NCBI RefSeq assembly: GCF_026210795.1
Contig: NC_089439.1
Location: 3,906,001 to 3,970,000 of the forward strand
Reading direction: 5' to 3'
From: Rhizophagus irregularis
Taxonomy: Eukaryota; Glomeromycota; Glomeromycetes; Glomerales; Glomeraceae
Length of the DNA: 64,000 bases
Part shown: positions 37,186-49,200 of the stretch, in pieces
Numbering within the stretch: position 1 is the stretch's first letter
Layout: every line of letters begins with the position of its first letter
Notes under the pieces: generated by a model
Seen by the model: only the letters and a program-made list of their open reading frames with translations
Database searches by the model: none
Told to the model about the DNA's origin: nothing
Made by a program: the position numbers and the translations under genes

Positions 37186-38888
37186 TATTTTATAGTAATT
37201 ATTAGATTTGGTGCTCTTTAAACATACAGTAGCTCTCTACCTTAACTAGTTAAAGTTAAAAAAAACATGTTGGTAAAAGTTATGATATAGAAAGGGTAGA
37301 GCATGTTAAGTAGGCAGTAATCATTAATTATTAATTAGTGTAAAAATATTTTTTACAATTGCTTTATAGCAGAAATCAGAAATATAAAATTAATTATATA
37401 TTCAGATTTATGGATTTACTGTATTTGACATGATTCAAGTAAACTATTTATTTAATTTTCACAATTTGCAATTTAGTGCATTTCTTAATATTATTCATAT
37501 TATTTTTATTTGCTTTTTTCTGCACAAAAATAAGTTATTTAAATATTTTTGTTCTTTTATTAGTATTAAGATATTTAAAAATTCCTCTGACCTTGTTTTT
37601 TATGCAAAACACAAATGAAATGATAGAAATTACTACATATATATTGTTAGCAAGAATCTCTTCCATTATACTTATAATAATTTAAAAACAATAATTCTTA
37701 TTGGAGTGCAAAAATAATGATATCTTCTTGAATTTTATTAATCCATCTATTTATTTTAGATGTGATTCATAAGAAATAAACTAGTTTCATTAAAAGACAT
37801 GGATTCTTATAAGAAATATTTGAAAAAGTAAATTGGAAAACTTTAGCATTAAAAAGTATAATGCTTTTAAAAGATAAAATTAAAGTAATATATAGATACG
37901 ATATATTAATTTCTTGTTTGAGAAATTTTAGTCATGTAATTTGCAAACTTTTCCAATAAAATAGAACTAATTAGAAGAAAATCAGGTGAATTTTATATGG
38001 AATGTATATTTTTAGTCAAGTTTAAATAAACAACTTATCATATATAATGTTATTTCTAATAGTCATTTGAATAATTTAACAGAGTGCCTGCCTTTTTAAA
38101 GTAAAAAATTGATTAGAAGAAAAATACATTAGCATATAAACATCATATCTGCTAAAATTAAAAAAAAAATTAAAAAAATAAATCAAGTTTCACAAATCCA
38201 GATTGTAATATAATATGATTATATGATGTATAATTAACAAAAAAAAAGTTCAAATAATTATAATAAATAAAAAATGTCTCTTATAATTTCTTTCTTTATA
38301 CTTTCTCATCAACTTTTCCATCATTTTTCAAGCTTAACAAACTAAAAATTTTTGCAAGTAAATGCAATAATATTTTTACATTAAATACTTCTGTAAGCTG
38401 TAGCTTTCTTTATTATTTGAAAAATTATCTTTTAAAAAAAGCTGCTAATAGAAAACAGTTTAAAAATTCATAATTATATTAAAGAATTATTTTTAAGGTT
38501 AATTTGATTTGTAAAAAGAAAATTTAGGTAATTAATATGAGTTGATTATTTATATATATAAATTTATTTATTTTTAAAGATGATGGTGATTTACAATTTA
38601 CAAGAATTAAATAGATGTTGTGGATTACATGTATAGTATATTAAATTAATTATGTAAAATTGATTATGATATGCTAAATTAAAGAATCAAAAGATATTTT
38701 AGTAGCATCCTTTAAATTGAATCAAATTTTAATTCAGCTTATTTAATCTATTGATATAATCTAAATCTGGAGTTTTTTTTTATTATTATTATACTTCACT
38801 TTCTTCAAGAAAATGTTGTTTTTAGTAAAATTTTATTTATATTTGTTTGAAAAGAGTCAGATTTATTTCAGTGTTATATGGTAGGAAG
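37186..38888. other. AT-rich spacer, 3' part of module 3 then desert
   Basis: The first 500 bases match the 3' flanks of modules 1 and 2 (GTTAAAGTTA, TGGTAAAAGTTATG, AATTTAGTGC). Thereafter no gene or repeat is evident. Position 38881-38888 is one copy of the target duplication of the next element. Confidence 0.6.
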
Positions 38889-39759
38889 TAAAGCTCCGAA
38901 CAGTTCCGGTTTGAACCGGGAACCGATCCGGAACCGGCAAAAAATTCGGTTCGGTTCTCGGTTCAGTTTTGGACTTGGAACCGTCCGGTTCGGTTCGGTT
39001 CTATCCAAAATTAAGAAAAAATGCGAAAAAACGAATATACGACTATCCAGTGATCGTACAAGGACGAGCCATAGCTCGTTGGAATCCTCTCATCGAGACG
39101 CGTCGAATGGTGGTAAAATGATGTCACTAGCATCGATAGATCGTTTTCTAATGCGAATTGTTTAAGAAACACACACCATGGGCTATCTCACGATCTATCG
39201 ATGCTAGAAACTTGATTATACCACCATTCGACTCATCTCAGTGAGACGAATCCAATGAGCTAAAATTCGTCTTTGTGTGATCAATAGATGGCGTTTAATC
39301 GCTTGTATCGGAATTTTAATTTTTGATGTTCGAAAATTTAAAAAAAATGCGAAAAAACGAATACACGACCATCCAGTGATTGCAAAAAGACGAATTATAG
39401 CTCATTAGATTCGTCTCGTTGAGATGCGTCGAATGGTGGTAAATTCATGTCTCTAGCATAAATGGATCGTTTTCTAATACAAATTTTTTAAGAAACACTC
39501 ACCATGTTCTATCTCGTGATGTATCGATGCTAGAGACTTGATTTTACCACCATTCGACGCGTCTCGATGAGAGGATTCCAACGAGCTATGGCTCGTCCTT
39601 GTACGATCACTGGATGGTCGTGTATTCATTTTTTCGCATTTTTCTTAATTTCGGATAGAACCGAACTGAACCAGACGGTTCCGGTTCGGTTCCATTTCGG
39701 TTTTCGGTTCTACCCGAACCACAAAAAAACCGAACCGAACCGACCCGTTCAGAGCTTTA
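38889..39759. mobile_element. 871-bp hAT-like foldback element with 8-bp target duplication
   Basis: The termini are exact inverted repeats (TAAAGCTC and GAGCTTTA), and the flanks repeat GTAGGAAG exactly (38881-38888 and 39760-39767). Next inside are CGGTTCGGTT-type repeats on one strand at the left and their complement at the right. The core consists of two hairpins, each with a left arm (AGCTCGTTGGAATCCTCTC, then GAATGGTGGTAAA) and a complementary right arm, so the whole is a palindrome of palindromes. No transposase is encoded. An 8-bp duplication and terminal GGTTCGG motifs are usual for non-autonomous hAT elements. Confidence 0.85.
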
Positions 39760-39767
39760 GTAGGAAG

Positions 39768-40774
39768 ATTGTTAATTTTACTACAAAAAGAAACTGGAAG
39801 GTGAAGGAAAGAATATTTCGGGAAGTAATGAAAAGAAGGATTGGAAGCAGTCTAATTTAAAGATATCACTTATAATGTTTTTATTACATCTTTATTTAAT
39901 TTCAATATAAGTAAAGTTATAAGGTGGAATATTAAGATCTAATTTTTTCTCAATTTGTTTAAGTTTGACTTCATGATTATTTAAATGCAAAACTAAAATA
40001 ATAATAAGTTTAACAATTTGGAAATCAAGATAAACTCTTTCTGGTAGATCTCACGTCCAAAAATTTTCTAAAAAATAATTTTGCAAAAAAGTGACTTTGT
40101 CACTGAATCACATAAGAAAAATACATTTTTGCTTGCAAAAATAGAATGTTCAGCTTTTAGCCTACAATATTTAGAAAAACCCTAGGGTTTTTTGAGGAAA
40201 TATTGGTTTATTTCTTTTGTTTTACTGGCTGTAGTAATAGTATTAGACTAGCTATGTCGTAGGTGCTTTTTCGCTGCACAGAAGGGCTTGGTTCACTAAT
40301 ACGGACGAGTAAACTGAAGTATATACTAGAAATATACTTATTAACAATAGTTAATAACAACTTTCACAGCTTTTGATATATAAGTTTTTCAATTTTCTTT
40401 TATTTTTAGTGCTGAATTCGCTTAAAATGATTGACATGAAAAAGAGATTATTCATCAATATTACACATCTAGGGGTTGAGAAACCCAAACAGATAACTGG
40501 CACAAATGTGTTGTACAATACTTATAAAGGCACGTCATACGCCTTATTAGACTTTAACTCTTTAAAGAAAGATAACACGCAGTTACAAGTGTTCACGAAT
40601 AATAAGAGAATTATAAAAAGATATAAATCTCCATATGAAATTAGGACTCCAAATAATACTAATATAACTCACAAATGATCGGCATGCATTTACTATTAAC
40701 TTCTATGCAACTTTTTTTTCATAGTAACATTACGCAAATCCAAATCTTAGTTCAAAAAAAATTTTTGTTACTAA
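39768..40774. other. spacer with one unassigned ORF
   Basis: Contains a 101-codon frame at 40373-40678 (a later ATG at 40429 gives a more hydrophilic 82-residue product). Its sequence, with many Asn, Lys and Thr residues, matches nothing I know. The rest is AT-rich without visible features. Confidence 0.4.
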
Positions 40775-41335
40775 TATAATGCATTTCACATTTTTTCTAT
40801 TAAAATATTAATAAAATCATGCAAAACTCAACATTTTATATTAAAATAGTGCGTTTCACACTTTTTTCTATTAAAATATTAATAAAATCATGCGAAACTC
40901 ACTATTTATTTATTAAAATGGTTTGTTTTGCACTTTTTTCTATTAAAGTATTAATAAAATGGTGCGAAACTCACTATTTATTCGTAAAAATAATGCATTT
41001 CGTACTTTGTCTATTAAAATATTAATAAAATGGTGCAAAACTCACCATTTATTTGTTAAAATGGTGTGTTTTGCACTTTTTTCTATTAAAATATTAATAA
41101 AATGGTATAAAACTCACTATTTATTTGTTAAAATAGTGTGTTTCGCACTTTTTTCTATTAAAGTATTAATAAAATGGTGCGAAACTCACCATTTTTTGTT
41201 AAAATGGTGTGTTTCACACTTTTTTCTATTAAAATGTTAATAAAATGGTGCAAAATTCACTATTTTTTGCTAAAGTAGTGCATTTTGCACTTTTTTCTAT
41301 TAAAAAATATTAAATAATGTGAAATGCATTACTTT
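40775..41335. repeat. tandem array, about eight units of 71-72 bases
   Basis: Units centre on CTTTTTTCTATTAAAATATT and also contain a hairpin in which GGTGCGAAACTCACC is followed by a complementary GGTGTGTTTCAC-type stretch. Copies start near 40793, 40862, 40935, 41007, 41079, 41151, 41222 and 41290. The array is bounded by AATGCATTTCAC on the left and GTGAAATGCATT on the right, so it might be a mobile element expanded internally. Frames read through it only because 72 is divisible by three. Confidence 0.8.
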
Positions 41336-41891
41336 TTGTTACTTTATATAATTAATTACTAGAATCCACAATATTGCAAATTTCAGAAATATATTACAGA
41401 TCCATCCTTAATGGTGTTGCGCAACTTAATTTTTATCAATATTATACAATTGATCAACATATAATGCAATATATCTATAAATTCTATGTAAACGTGATAT
41501 GTGAGTTATCCCAAAATTGACCGATTTACGCAAACTCAATTTATGGGTTTAAAAAGTAACTTTATATAAATTCTACACAAACCCGTTTGTGAGTTATATC
41601 AATATTATTCAGGGTCCTATGAAATCAGTAGTGATAGGAAAAATGCGAATGTTAAATTTCGTATATCCAAATATCTAACTGCAGTAATATTGGCATTACT
41701 ATTATCTAAAGGGATGAGAACTAAATACTTTAATAGAATTAGATTTCTATTGCTGAAAAAATATCAATTGATATGTAATCGGTTGTCATCTGAATCACTC
41801 AGAAATAATGAAACAACTACCTATATACGGTTTTCAGTTAGACAGACTACTTGGTATTTTAGGTTTTATGTGCCATGTAATATATGTTCGC
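41336..41891. other. spacer without recognised features
   Basis: A 109-codon frame at 41690-42019 runs into the neighbouring MITE and is therefore not called. The final eight bases (41884-41891, ATGTTCGC) are the left target duplication of that element. Confidence 0.5.
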
Positions 41892-42311
41892 TATACATGA
41901 AGTTGAAATTAAAGCCCAAAAGTAGAAATATTTCGACTTGGGAAGGTCAAAAGTCGAAATTAAAGTCGAAATGGTCGAAATTACATCATAGTCATATGAT
42001 TTTTACAATTATAATTTAATATGAAATTTTAAACGTGAATAACTCCGTCAATATTAATGCTACAGATATGAAATACATATCATTGGAATCCTCTCAATGA
42101 GCTGAATCCAACCGTGTAAAGATCATAAAAATCGAATCACTGGATGCGGAGTTCGTTAACTTTGAATTTTAATATTATTGTTTACTATAAAATCATATGA
42201 CTATGACGTAATTTCGACCATTTTGACTTTTGAAGGGGCTCAAGTTGAAATCATTTCGACCATTTTGACCATTTTGGAGGTCAAAATTAACCAATTTCAG
42301 TTTCATGTATA
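41892..42311. mobile_element. 420-bp MITE, TATACATG family, copy A
   Basis: It begins TATACATGAAGTTGAAATT and ends with the complementary TTTCATGTATA. Flanks are the exact 8-bp duplication ATGTTCGC (41884-41891 and 42312-42319). It contains CGAAATGGTCGAAATTAC near both ends in opposite orientation, and inner arms that pair. A second copy lies at 49636-50054 in opposite orientation. No coding capacity. Confidence 0.9.
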
Positions 42312-42729
42312 ATGTTCGCAGTTATGTACTATAGTTCTTTCAAAAGACAGGAGAATATGTTGGAAGCATAAGAAGGAGGTAATACAAAAACCACCTAAGG
42401 TCCTATTGGATAGAGTGATTTTTAAAGAAAAATCTTACGAGTCAGTGAAACAGATTTTTTCAGTTTAGAGAGGTATTAGTTATACGAAACAACTTGCCTT
42501 TAAAGGCAGAAAATCTTATGAACAACCTAGTCCTAAATGTAAAAAAGCAGTTAATTACCGAGTGATTTATAGAGATTATAAAGAAACAGAGTTAACTATT
42601 GTGACCAAAAAAGCAGACTTATTCGCTAAACGTAGAGTTAGAGGTTTAAAAAATAATATAGAAAAATAGAAATTTCTCAATAATGGTAAAGTAATTACTA
42701 ATTTCTGACCATCACATCATATTTGAAAA

Positions 42730-43074
42730 TCCACAACTGCTATTCTGACAGAACAGTATATTAAGTCAAGTGACCTAGCACTTTTATATAGTGAAGTGAA
42801 TAGTTATAGTGCATATAATGAGCTGACTGAAGATATCTTCCTCAATCATACTTTTGATGAAGATAACTTCACTATGATACAAGCATTTAAGGAAGATACA
42901 TTTCCAAAAAAGAAAGTCGCAACAAAAGAATATTATGATATGATGTATCATATTTTCATTAATTGTAAGTTAACGGCCACAGAAGCTGCAGATTATAAAT
43001 ATAAATGCAGCAAAAATGATATAGAATATGATATGAATTTAATAGATCAATGGTATAATGAATCTTTACAATGA
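42730..43074 (+). pseudogene. decayed ORF of unknown family
   Basis: An open stretch of about 115 codons without an ATG at its start encodes a hydrophilic, Tyr/Asp/Lys-rich sequence. Upstream, from about 42380, further coding-like pieces (FKGRKSYEQPSPKCKKAV, VIYRDYKETEL) appear in shifting frames with stops. Composition differs from the AT-homopolymer background, so this is probably the remnant of a gene or mobile-element ORF. I cannot name the family. Confidence 0.35.
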
Positions 43075-43819
43075 AGCATTAGAAAGACACAAAAAGGTTA
43101 AGCATCAATCTAAGCGTAATAAACGTAATAATCGTTATTAGTTTGTGCTTGCTTTTCAAGTGTGTTTTGTGCGATAATTATCTTTTCTTTTTTATCTTTT
43201 AGATAGAATTTAAACTATATTATACTAACCAACATTTTACCTTTTTCATTATTCTATACCTGACAGTATTTACGTGTAGCTACTAGCTAACATTAGTTAG
43301 AAAGAAAAATACAGTTTATATAAAAAAGGTCATTGGTCAAATTTTTAAGTCTTTCATGACAAGTCACCTTTAATCTCAAGGTGACAGGTCAGTTTTTTTC
43401 TTTAATTAGAAGGAGCAGTATGTTAATAATGTTTAAATTTATTTAGAATACCTTATTTTATTTTACTTTTGTAAATATATTGTATTACTTTAACATTATT
43501 ATTAATAAATATGATTGCGCCTTTACAAAAAAATAAAAATAAAAATAAAAAAAATAAGTTTAACAATCTGAATATCTTTGATTGAAAAAACAAGATCACT
43601 TGTTAGAAAAAAAACTTTAGATTGGTTGGAATTAGTAATTTTATTTTCTTGAATAGAATGTTAACCAGTAACAGATATATAGAAAGTATTGGAATAACTA
43701 TAAAAGTTAAATTTTCTGTAATTTGAATAAAAGTAAACATGATTCTATTAACTAACAGATATTACTGAAAAAGTTCCAGTTATTGTAAGTTTAAATTATT
43801 AATAAAGTTTCACAAATTT
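43075..43819. other. AT-rich spacer
   Basis: No reading frame, repeat or RNA gene recognised in this stretch between the decayed ORF and the palindromic element. Confidence 0.5.
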
Positions 43820-44939
43820 ACCCTATGAAAAATCTTTATACTTAAAATATACTTAATTTTATTAAAATATACTTAAAATAAGTATTAATTTTAATTTGCG
43901 ATATACTTATAATATACCTAAAATATGCCTAAAATACTCTTAATTAATATACTTGTTTTTTGCCCAAGTACTTAAATTACACTACCCTTCCAAAAGTATC
44001 CAGCCAAGCTCAACTTGATTTTCTCAAGATTGAATATATAAAGTATCATTTTTTTTTAAAAAAAAACAATTCCCTGGTTCTAACGATTAAAATGAATGTA
44101 TTTTTATTGTGTTATGATGCTTGTACCAGATTTGGCAATAAAACAAATAATAACACCTCAATTTTGCCAACACCGATCTTTGCTTTTTTTGTTACTGTGC
44201 CATTCGGCTACTTTTAAAATGTGAAAAACTTGTGAATTGAGTGAGCGTGAGAAAATTATTAGCCTTTGGAAAGGATGAGAACTCATGAAGCTATCAGTTC
44301 GTGTCCTAAAATTTCCAAAAAGTACCGTTACAAACACGATTGTTCGATACAAAAATTTTAATACTGGATTAACAGCTAAAAGAAGAGTGAGAAAGAATTC
44401 CATCTAAAACTTACATTAATTTAATTGAGAGCATGTCACGCCGAATTGAAGCATGCATTAAAAACAATGGATGGTCAACTAAATATTAATTATTATTAAT
44501 AAAATATGATCTTTATTGGTTGACCGGATACTTTTGGGAGGGTAGTGTATATTTAAAATATACTTAAACTAAAATTTAAGTACAATATAAGTGTATTTTT
44601 TACATATTTAAAATATTCTTAAAATATGCTTAAATTAAAATTTAAGTATAATATAAATGTGTTTTTTATATACTTAAAATATACTTAAATTGAAATTTAA
44701 GCACATTTTAAGAATATTTTAAACATGCAAAAAATACACTTTTATTGTACTTAAATTTTAGTTTAAGTATATTTTAAATATAATTTAAGCACTTGGGCAA
44801 AAACAAGTACATTAAAAGTATATTTTAAAAGTATTTTAAATACATTTTAGGTATATTATAAGTATATCGCAAATTAAAATTAATACTTATTTTAAGTATA
44901 TTTTAATAAAATTTTAAGTATAAAAACTTTTCATAGGGT
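43820..44939. mobile_element. palindromic element rich in ACTTAAAATATACTTA, interrupted by a Tc1 insertion
   Basis: Ends are ACCCTATGAAAA (left) and TTTTCATAGGGT (right). The left arm (43820-43979) is nearly the reverse complement of 44770-44939, including TTTGCGATATACTTATAATA and TTGCCCAAGTACTTAAATTA. The remainder (44548-44770) consists of further variants of the same 10-base motif on both strands. A Tc1-like element (43980-44547) is inserted at a TA within it. No target duplication of the outer element is clear. Confidence 0.8.
43980..44547 (+). mobile_element. internally deleted Tc1/mariner-like element
   Basis: Terminal inverted repeats CACTACCCTTCCAAAAGTAT and the complement of ATACTTTTGGGAGGGTAGTG are flanked by TA on both sides. 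Inside, one frame encodes the transposase N-terminal helix-turn-helix (ELSEREKIISLWKG, then KSTVTNTIVRY and TGLTAKRR), interrupted by one stop. It passes directly to the extreme C-terminus (LIESMSRRIEACIKNNG, ending TKY). The DDE catalytic core is absent, so the copy cannot move on its own. Confidence 0.9.
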
Positions 44940-45123
44940 TATCATCCAATTTGTTAATAAGATATCTTGAAAAAGTAACTATATATATAGAATAAAGGAA
45001 TGACTTCATTGGATTATTACTTAATATTTTTTTTTTGATTTATTTGATTAAATTTTATAAATAAAGAAAAAGGTTTGCACAATTGGTTTAATTTTTTTTA
45101 TATGTATCAGCTGTATTTAATTT

Positions 45124-45305
45124 ACAGGTCGAAATGCTAAAAATTGGCAAAAAAAATGGCGCGAAAAGCAAGCAGTGACTATTCTTGGCTATTCTTGGCT
45201 ATTTGTAAATTAACTTATACTATTTGTAAATAGTTTATACAAATTTGCAAATAATTTATGCAATTCACGCCATTTTTTTTGCCTGTTTTTGGTCATTTGA
45301 CATGT
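45124..45305. mobile_element. MITE with GGCAAAAAAAATGGCG termini
   Basis: The left arm (ACAGGTCGAAATG, then GGCAAAAAAAATGGCG) is matched by the right arm read in reverse (ACATGTCAAATG, then GGCAAAAAAAATGGCG). The centre has two copies of GGCTATTCTT and short TTTGCAAATA/TATTTGTAAAT pairs. No coding potential. Confidence 0.65.
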
Positions 45306-46293
45306 GTAATGGTGAAAACTTTTCATTCATAATAGCAATAAAGACTGCTCAATTAATTTCTATTATCACATCTTAATATTTCCTTACAATCAGTTCAAAA
45401 ATCTTGCTTTAATATTAATGGATCAGACACATTAGTATTATAAGGATTATTTACAGAAACAGGTTAAAATTTGCCAATCATTTTATTGCAATTGCATTAA
45501 AAGTAACAATAGCTAATGAACATACTGTTTCATTTATACTTCTAAGCTTTTGGTAATAAAAGTCTAGAAGTTTTTGCCTATTATAATTAGGTAACTAAGT
45601 AAGTAAAAGTGCTAATATTTGCATAATATTTTAAATTATAGCTATATTAAGAGAATTATTTTGTAAAACTAAGATTTATTATTGCAAATTAAAAATATTT
45701 TGGTTGTAAACCTACAACTGGTTTTGTATATTCTAATATTCAGTATCCTAAGTATTTTAGTATTTACATCTTACTTATAAATAAATCATAAATGCATTTT
45801 TTGAGTTTGCTTACAATATTATTTAGCTATATAATATATTTATATTAAACCACCAATGCTTTTTTCTTTAACATTAGGTAGTTACAGCATTTTTGAAGCT
45901 TGTATAATATAGACTTGCAATTTGCTTTTAATCTTTTTATTTACCCAAATTTTTCTTGAGATAAGTGATGTATGGTTTAAATTGCTCTAGTTTTTTTGCA
46001 AGCTTGCATATTTTCCCTTATTAGAAATATTATTAATTTTCTTTTATGCTAATTTTTTCTGCAATTCAAAATTACTATCTAAAAGTTCAAGATATGTTGA
46101 ATTAATATTCATCAATTTCTTTTATTTGGATAGATCCTGGTAAAGTAGAAAAAATTGAAGAAAACTCGCACTGCATAAAATTTATTATTGCTCAACTGGC
46201 TATCATTCTAACTTTAAGTTATAAAAAATATATACAAGAAAGGGAGTACTGTGATTTTTTAGAATGCCAATACCTAGCAATCATATTAGATTT
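45306..46293. other. AT-rich spacer
   Basis: No gene or repeat recognised. Its last nine bases (46285-46293, ATTAGATTT) are the left target duplication of the next element. Confidence 0.5.
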
Positions 46294-49200
46294 AGTATAG
46301 GGAAAGTTTGTTTTTATTGGTTATGATCAACATATGTCACGTTATTATGATTGGCTAAATAAAATAACACGTGATAATACTACGCGTATTACAGATCATT
46401 TCATAAGCCATTTTCAGCCCATCTGTAGGGGTTTTAACTATTCAATATGGTCCAAAAAAATCATGGCCCATGTTCATTATGAAATTGTAATAATCAAGTA
46501 ACCTGTTTTCGTCAATTCACTTCATTAGCATATGAGAAAGCCCAAAAAAAAGGAACATATGAAGCATATACGTACCTAAGAATCGGACAACAATTGTGTC
46601 ATAGTCATTATATGAGTATTGTTGAACCTTACCATACTCAAAAGTTAGAAGTTCCCTTTTTTTAGAACCAGATAAAGAAAATTCAAATCATAAATATTAA
46701 AATGATTGAAAATTAAATTTTTTTTTTTATAACTAATTTTTTATTTGTTACATACAGAATCAAAAAGCTATTCATTTGCCGAGAAGGTTACTATGCTTAC
46801 AAAGGTTCTATATGAGCGGTGTGGTAATTTAGAGCTTAATCCTACCCATTTTAAACAAATGATAGAAAAAGCAGATCCACGTTTACAAGGTCTTTTTGAT
46901 AAATTAGTAAAGGCATTGGTTCCTAATAACAGATCTGCATATAATAAAGTTGAAGCAAGAAAAACAATTGTGAGTCTATGTTATATCATGGCTGGAATGC
47001 GAAATAAGTTTATTAACGATTTCAAGTTGGAAGTTAGATTATATTTGTCAGCATCGGGTGCAACACGTGCTGCAATTGATACAATGAATAGTATTGGATT
47101 TTCTGCTTGTTATACAACAGTTAATAATTTTAAACGTAAAATTGCCAATGAACATCCGTTAAATATCAGAAAATTTCTCTCTGAACATGTAAGTAAAAAA
47201 ATATTTTTTTTTCATTTGAAGAACTACTATTAACCAAAATTTAATTACAATCAGAGTGACCATTTGTAAGTTTATAATCTAGATGATTACCATGACATAC
47301 ATGAGAAAAGAAGACCAGATACCGTAACTTTATCTACTGCCAAACATATGGCCACTTGTATCTGTAAGCAGGTTTCAGGTTGTGCACCAATACCTATTAT
47401 TTTTAACAACGTGTCAGTTCATAATCTAGTAAATATTGATGCCAGCAATATTTGTTTTCGATTAATTTGGGAATATCATGGAATATTTGATATTGCATAC
47501 ACTAATCGTAAAAAGCAATGGCTTACCAATGGACAATTAGCTACTGACACTTTTGATCGAATTGAACTACTCACAGTGCATTGTTATGATGATGCCATTG
47601 CTGAAAGAAAAGAAGAACGTTCAATGAAAGGAGTACGATTAATTGGGTTTCAAGAAAAGAATTTGCATTCTCTGAACGATTATATAACAGCATTACAAAT
47701 GATCTTGGATATTGATAAAAATACTGGATACTTACAAAATCATATCGCACCATTAGTAGCAGATTGGCCTGGACAGTTATTTGTTCGTAAAGCAATAACA
47801 AATTTGCATAAGGTGGATTCACAATATTCAATACCAGCTAGGATTAACTCGTTTATTCCAATTTTAGGCACTCTTCACGTATCTCTAAATAGCAGAGAAC
47901 ATGTATTAATTGTATATTATACCTTCTTTCAAAAACTATTCCATTTTGTATTTGGTAAAAGAAAAGTATTAGCAAAGAAACCCAAACCTTGGAGAATTAA
48001 TTTGCTTCTTGACTTAGCATATAATAGATAGTGTAAAATTAGAGATATTATTTTAACAAAATTTGGAAGTACCTGTAAAGACATAGAATACCGTATGGTT
48101 ATTGACTTGTTGGATAATATAATTCCTGCAACTTTGGATGTGTATTCTATTCTTTTTCGTTCTGGTTCATTCAATGAATATATAGAAACAATTTTTCGAA
48201 TTTGGACATTTGCACTTAGATGAAAATGGCATAATTATAATAAAGCACCATTAGCCTTCTTATCAGATATTTTTTATTGGCAAGATACGAACCATCCATT
48301 TGCTGAAGCTGTAAAATTATTTTTAGTAAACTTTAATGATTATTATGTTGAGAATATGCATAGTAAAATAAGATCTCAAACACCTGTGAATAGCAATATT
48401 GACAATATAATAAAACAAGCTTACGTGATTGGTATCTTGTTTTGCCAACTATTTTCTATTTCTATTTGTTGTTTTATGTAATATACACTTTGTAACATCA
48501 TTTGATCTTCATGTGAATGCATTAGATTTAACGAAAACCATTGTGAACTTAAAGATACTTTTCAAAAAACAAAGGCGTATCCTTACAAGCCATCATTGTT
48601 AAACATTCTGGCAGAAAAAACATCATTGTTTTTATTAGACTATTTTCAGAGAATTTATAAGAATTGTGGGAAAAGTAAATTATGTAAATCAAAGAAAAAG
48701 ATACAATGTCAATTAGCTACCTTGGGAAAGACTGTTGATACGAAATGTCTTCCAACAGGATACAGTACAAATATGCCTCCATTGCCAGATTCTTGTGATC
48801 ATTGCCGTAAAAAACTTGATGATGGCGAAGTATTAATTTGTGGGCATGGTTATCATTTTGAGTGTTATCAAATGATGGAATATGGTTGTCGTTATTGTGA
48901 GGAATACTACAAACGTGGAATTTATAGCAATGTGAACTCTTTCTTAGATCGATTAGAAAAGGGACCAAATGTTCTTACTTCTGATGAACAAGACGAAACT
49001 CCAATAGAAGAAAATGAGACAGTGGAAGAAGTGGAAGCAAATGGAAGCCAGGAAGTGCATGCAGAACTTTTAATTGCACTTATTCATGTTAATACCTGGT
49101 GATATTGTCTGTAATTTAATTAAAATGTATTAACTATTGTAATGTGTTATTTTTTTTCATGTATAAAAGACAAATTAAATAAATTACTTACTCTTATAAT

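Larger units (their letters stand above)
30830..37720. repeat. tandem segmental duplication, three modules of about 2.5-2.7 kb
   Basis: Three successive modules carry the same order: a conserved upstream stretch, a membrane-protein gene on the plus strand (starts 31117, 33642, 36379), a conserved 3' stretch containing ATCTTCC and GGTAAAAGTT, and in modules 1 and 2 an antiparallel ML-domain relic. Start-to-start distances are 2,525 and 2,737 bases. Modules differ by many substitutions and indels, so the duplications are not recent. Confidence 0.85.

Noticed and set aside
38878-39860. Frames of 95-97 codons with Arg/Ser-rich products
   Set aside because: They lie in the GC-richer foldback element and read its inverted repeats.
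40819-41240. Repetitive hydrophobic frames
   Set aside because: They are created by a tandem repeat whose period is a multiple of three.
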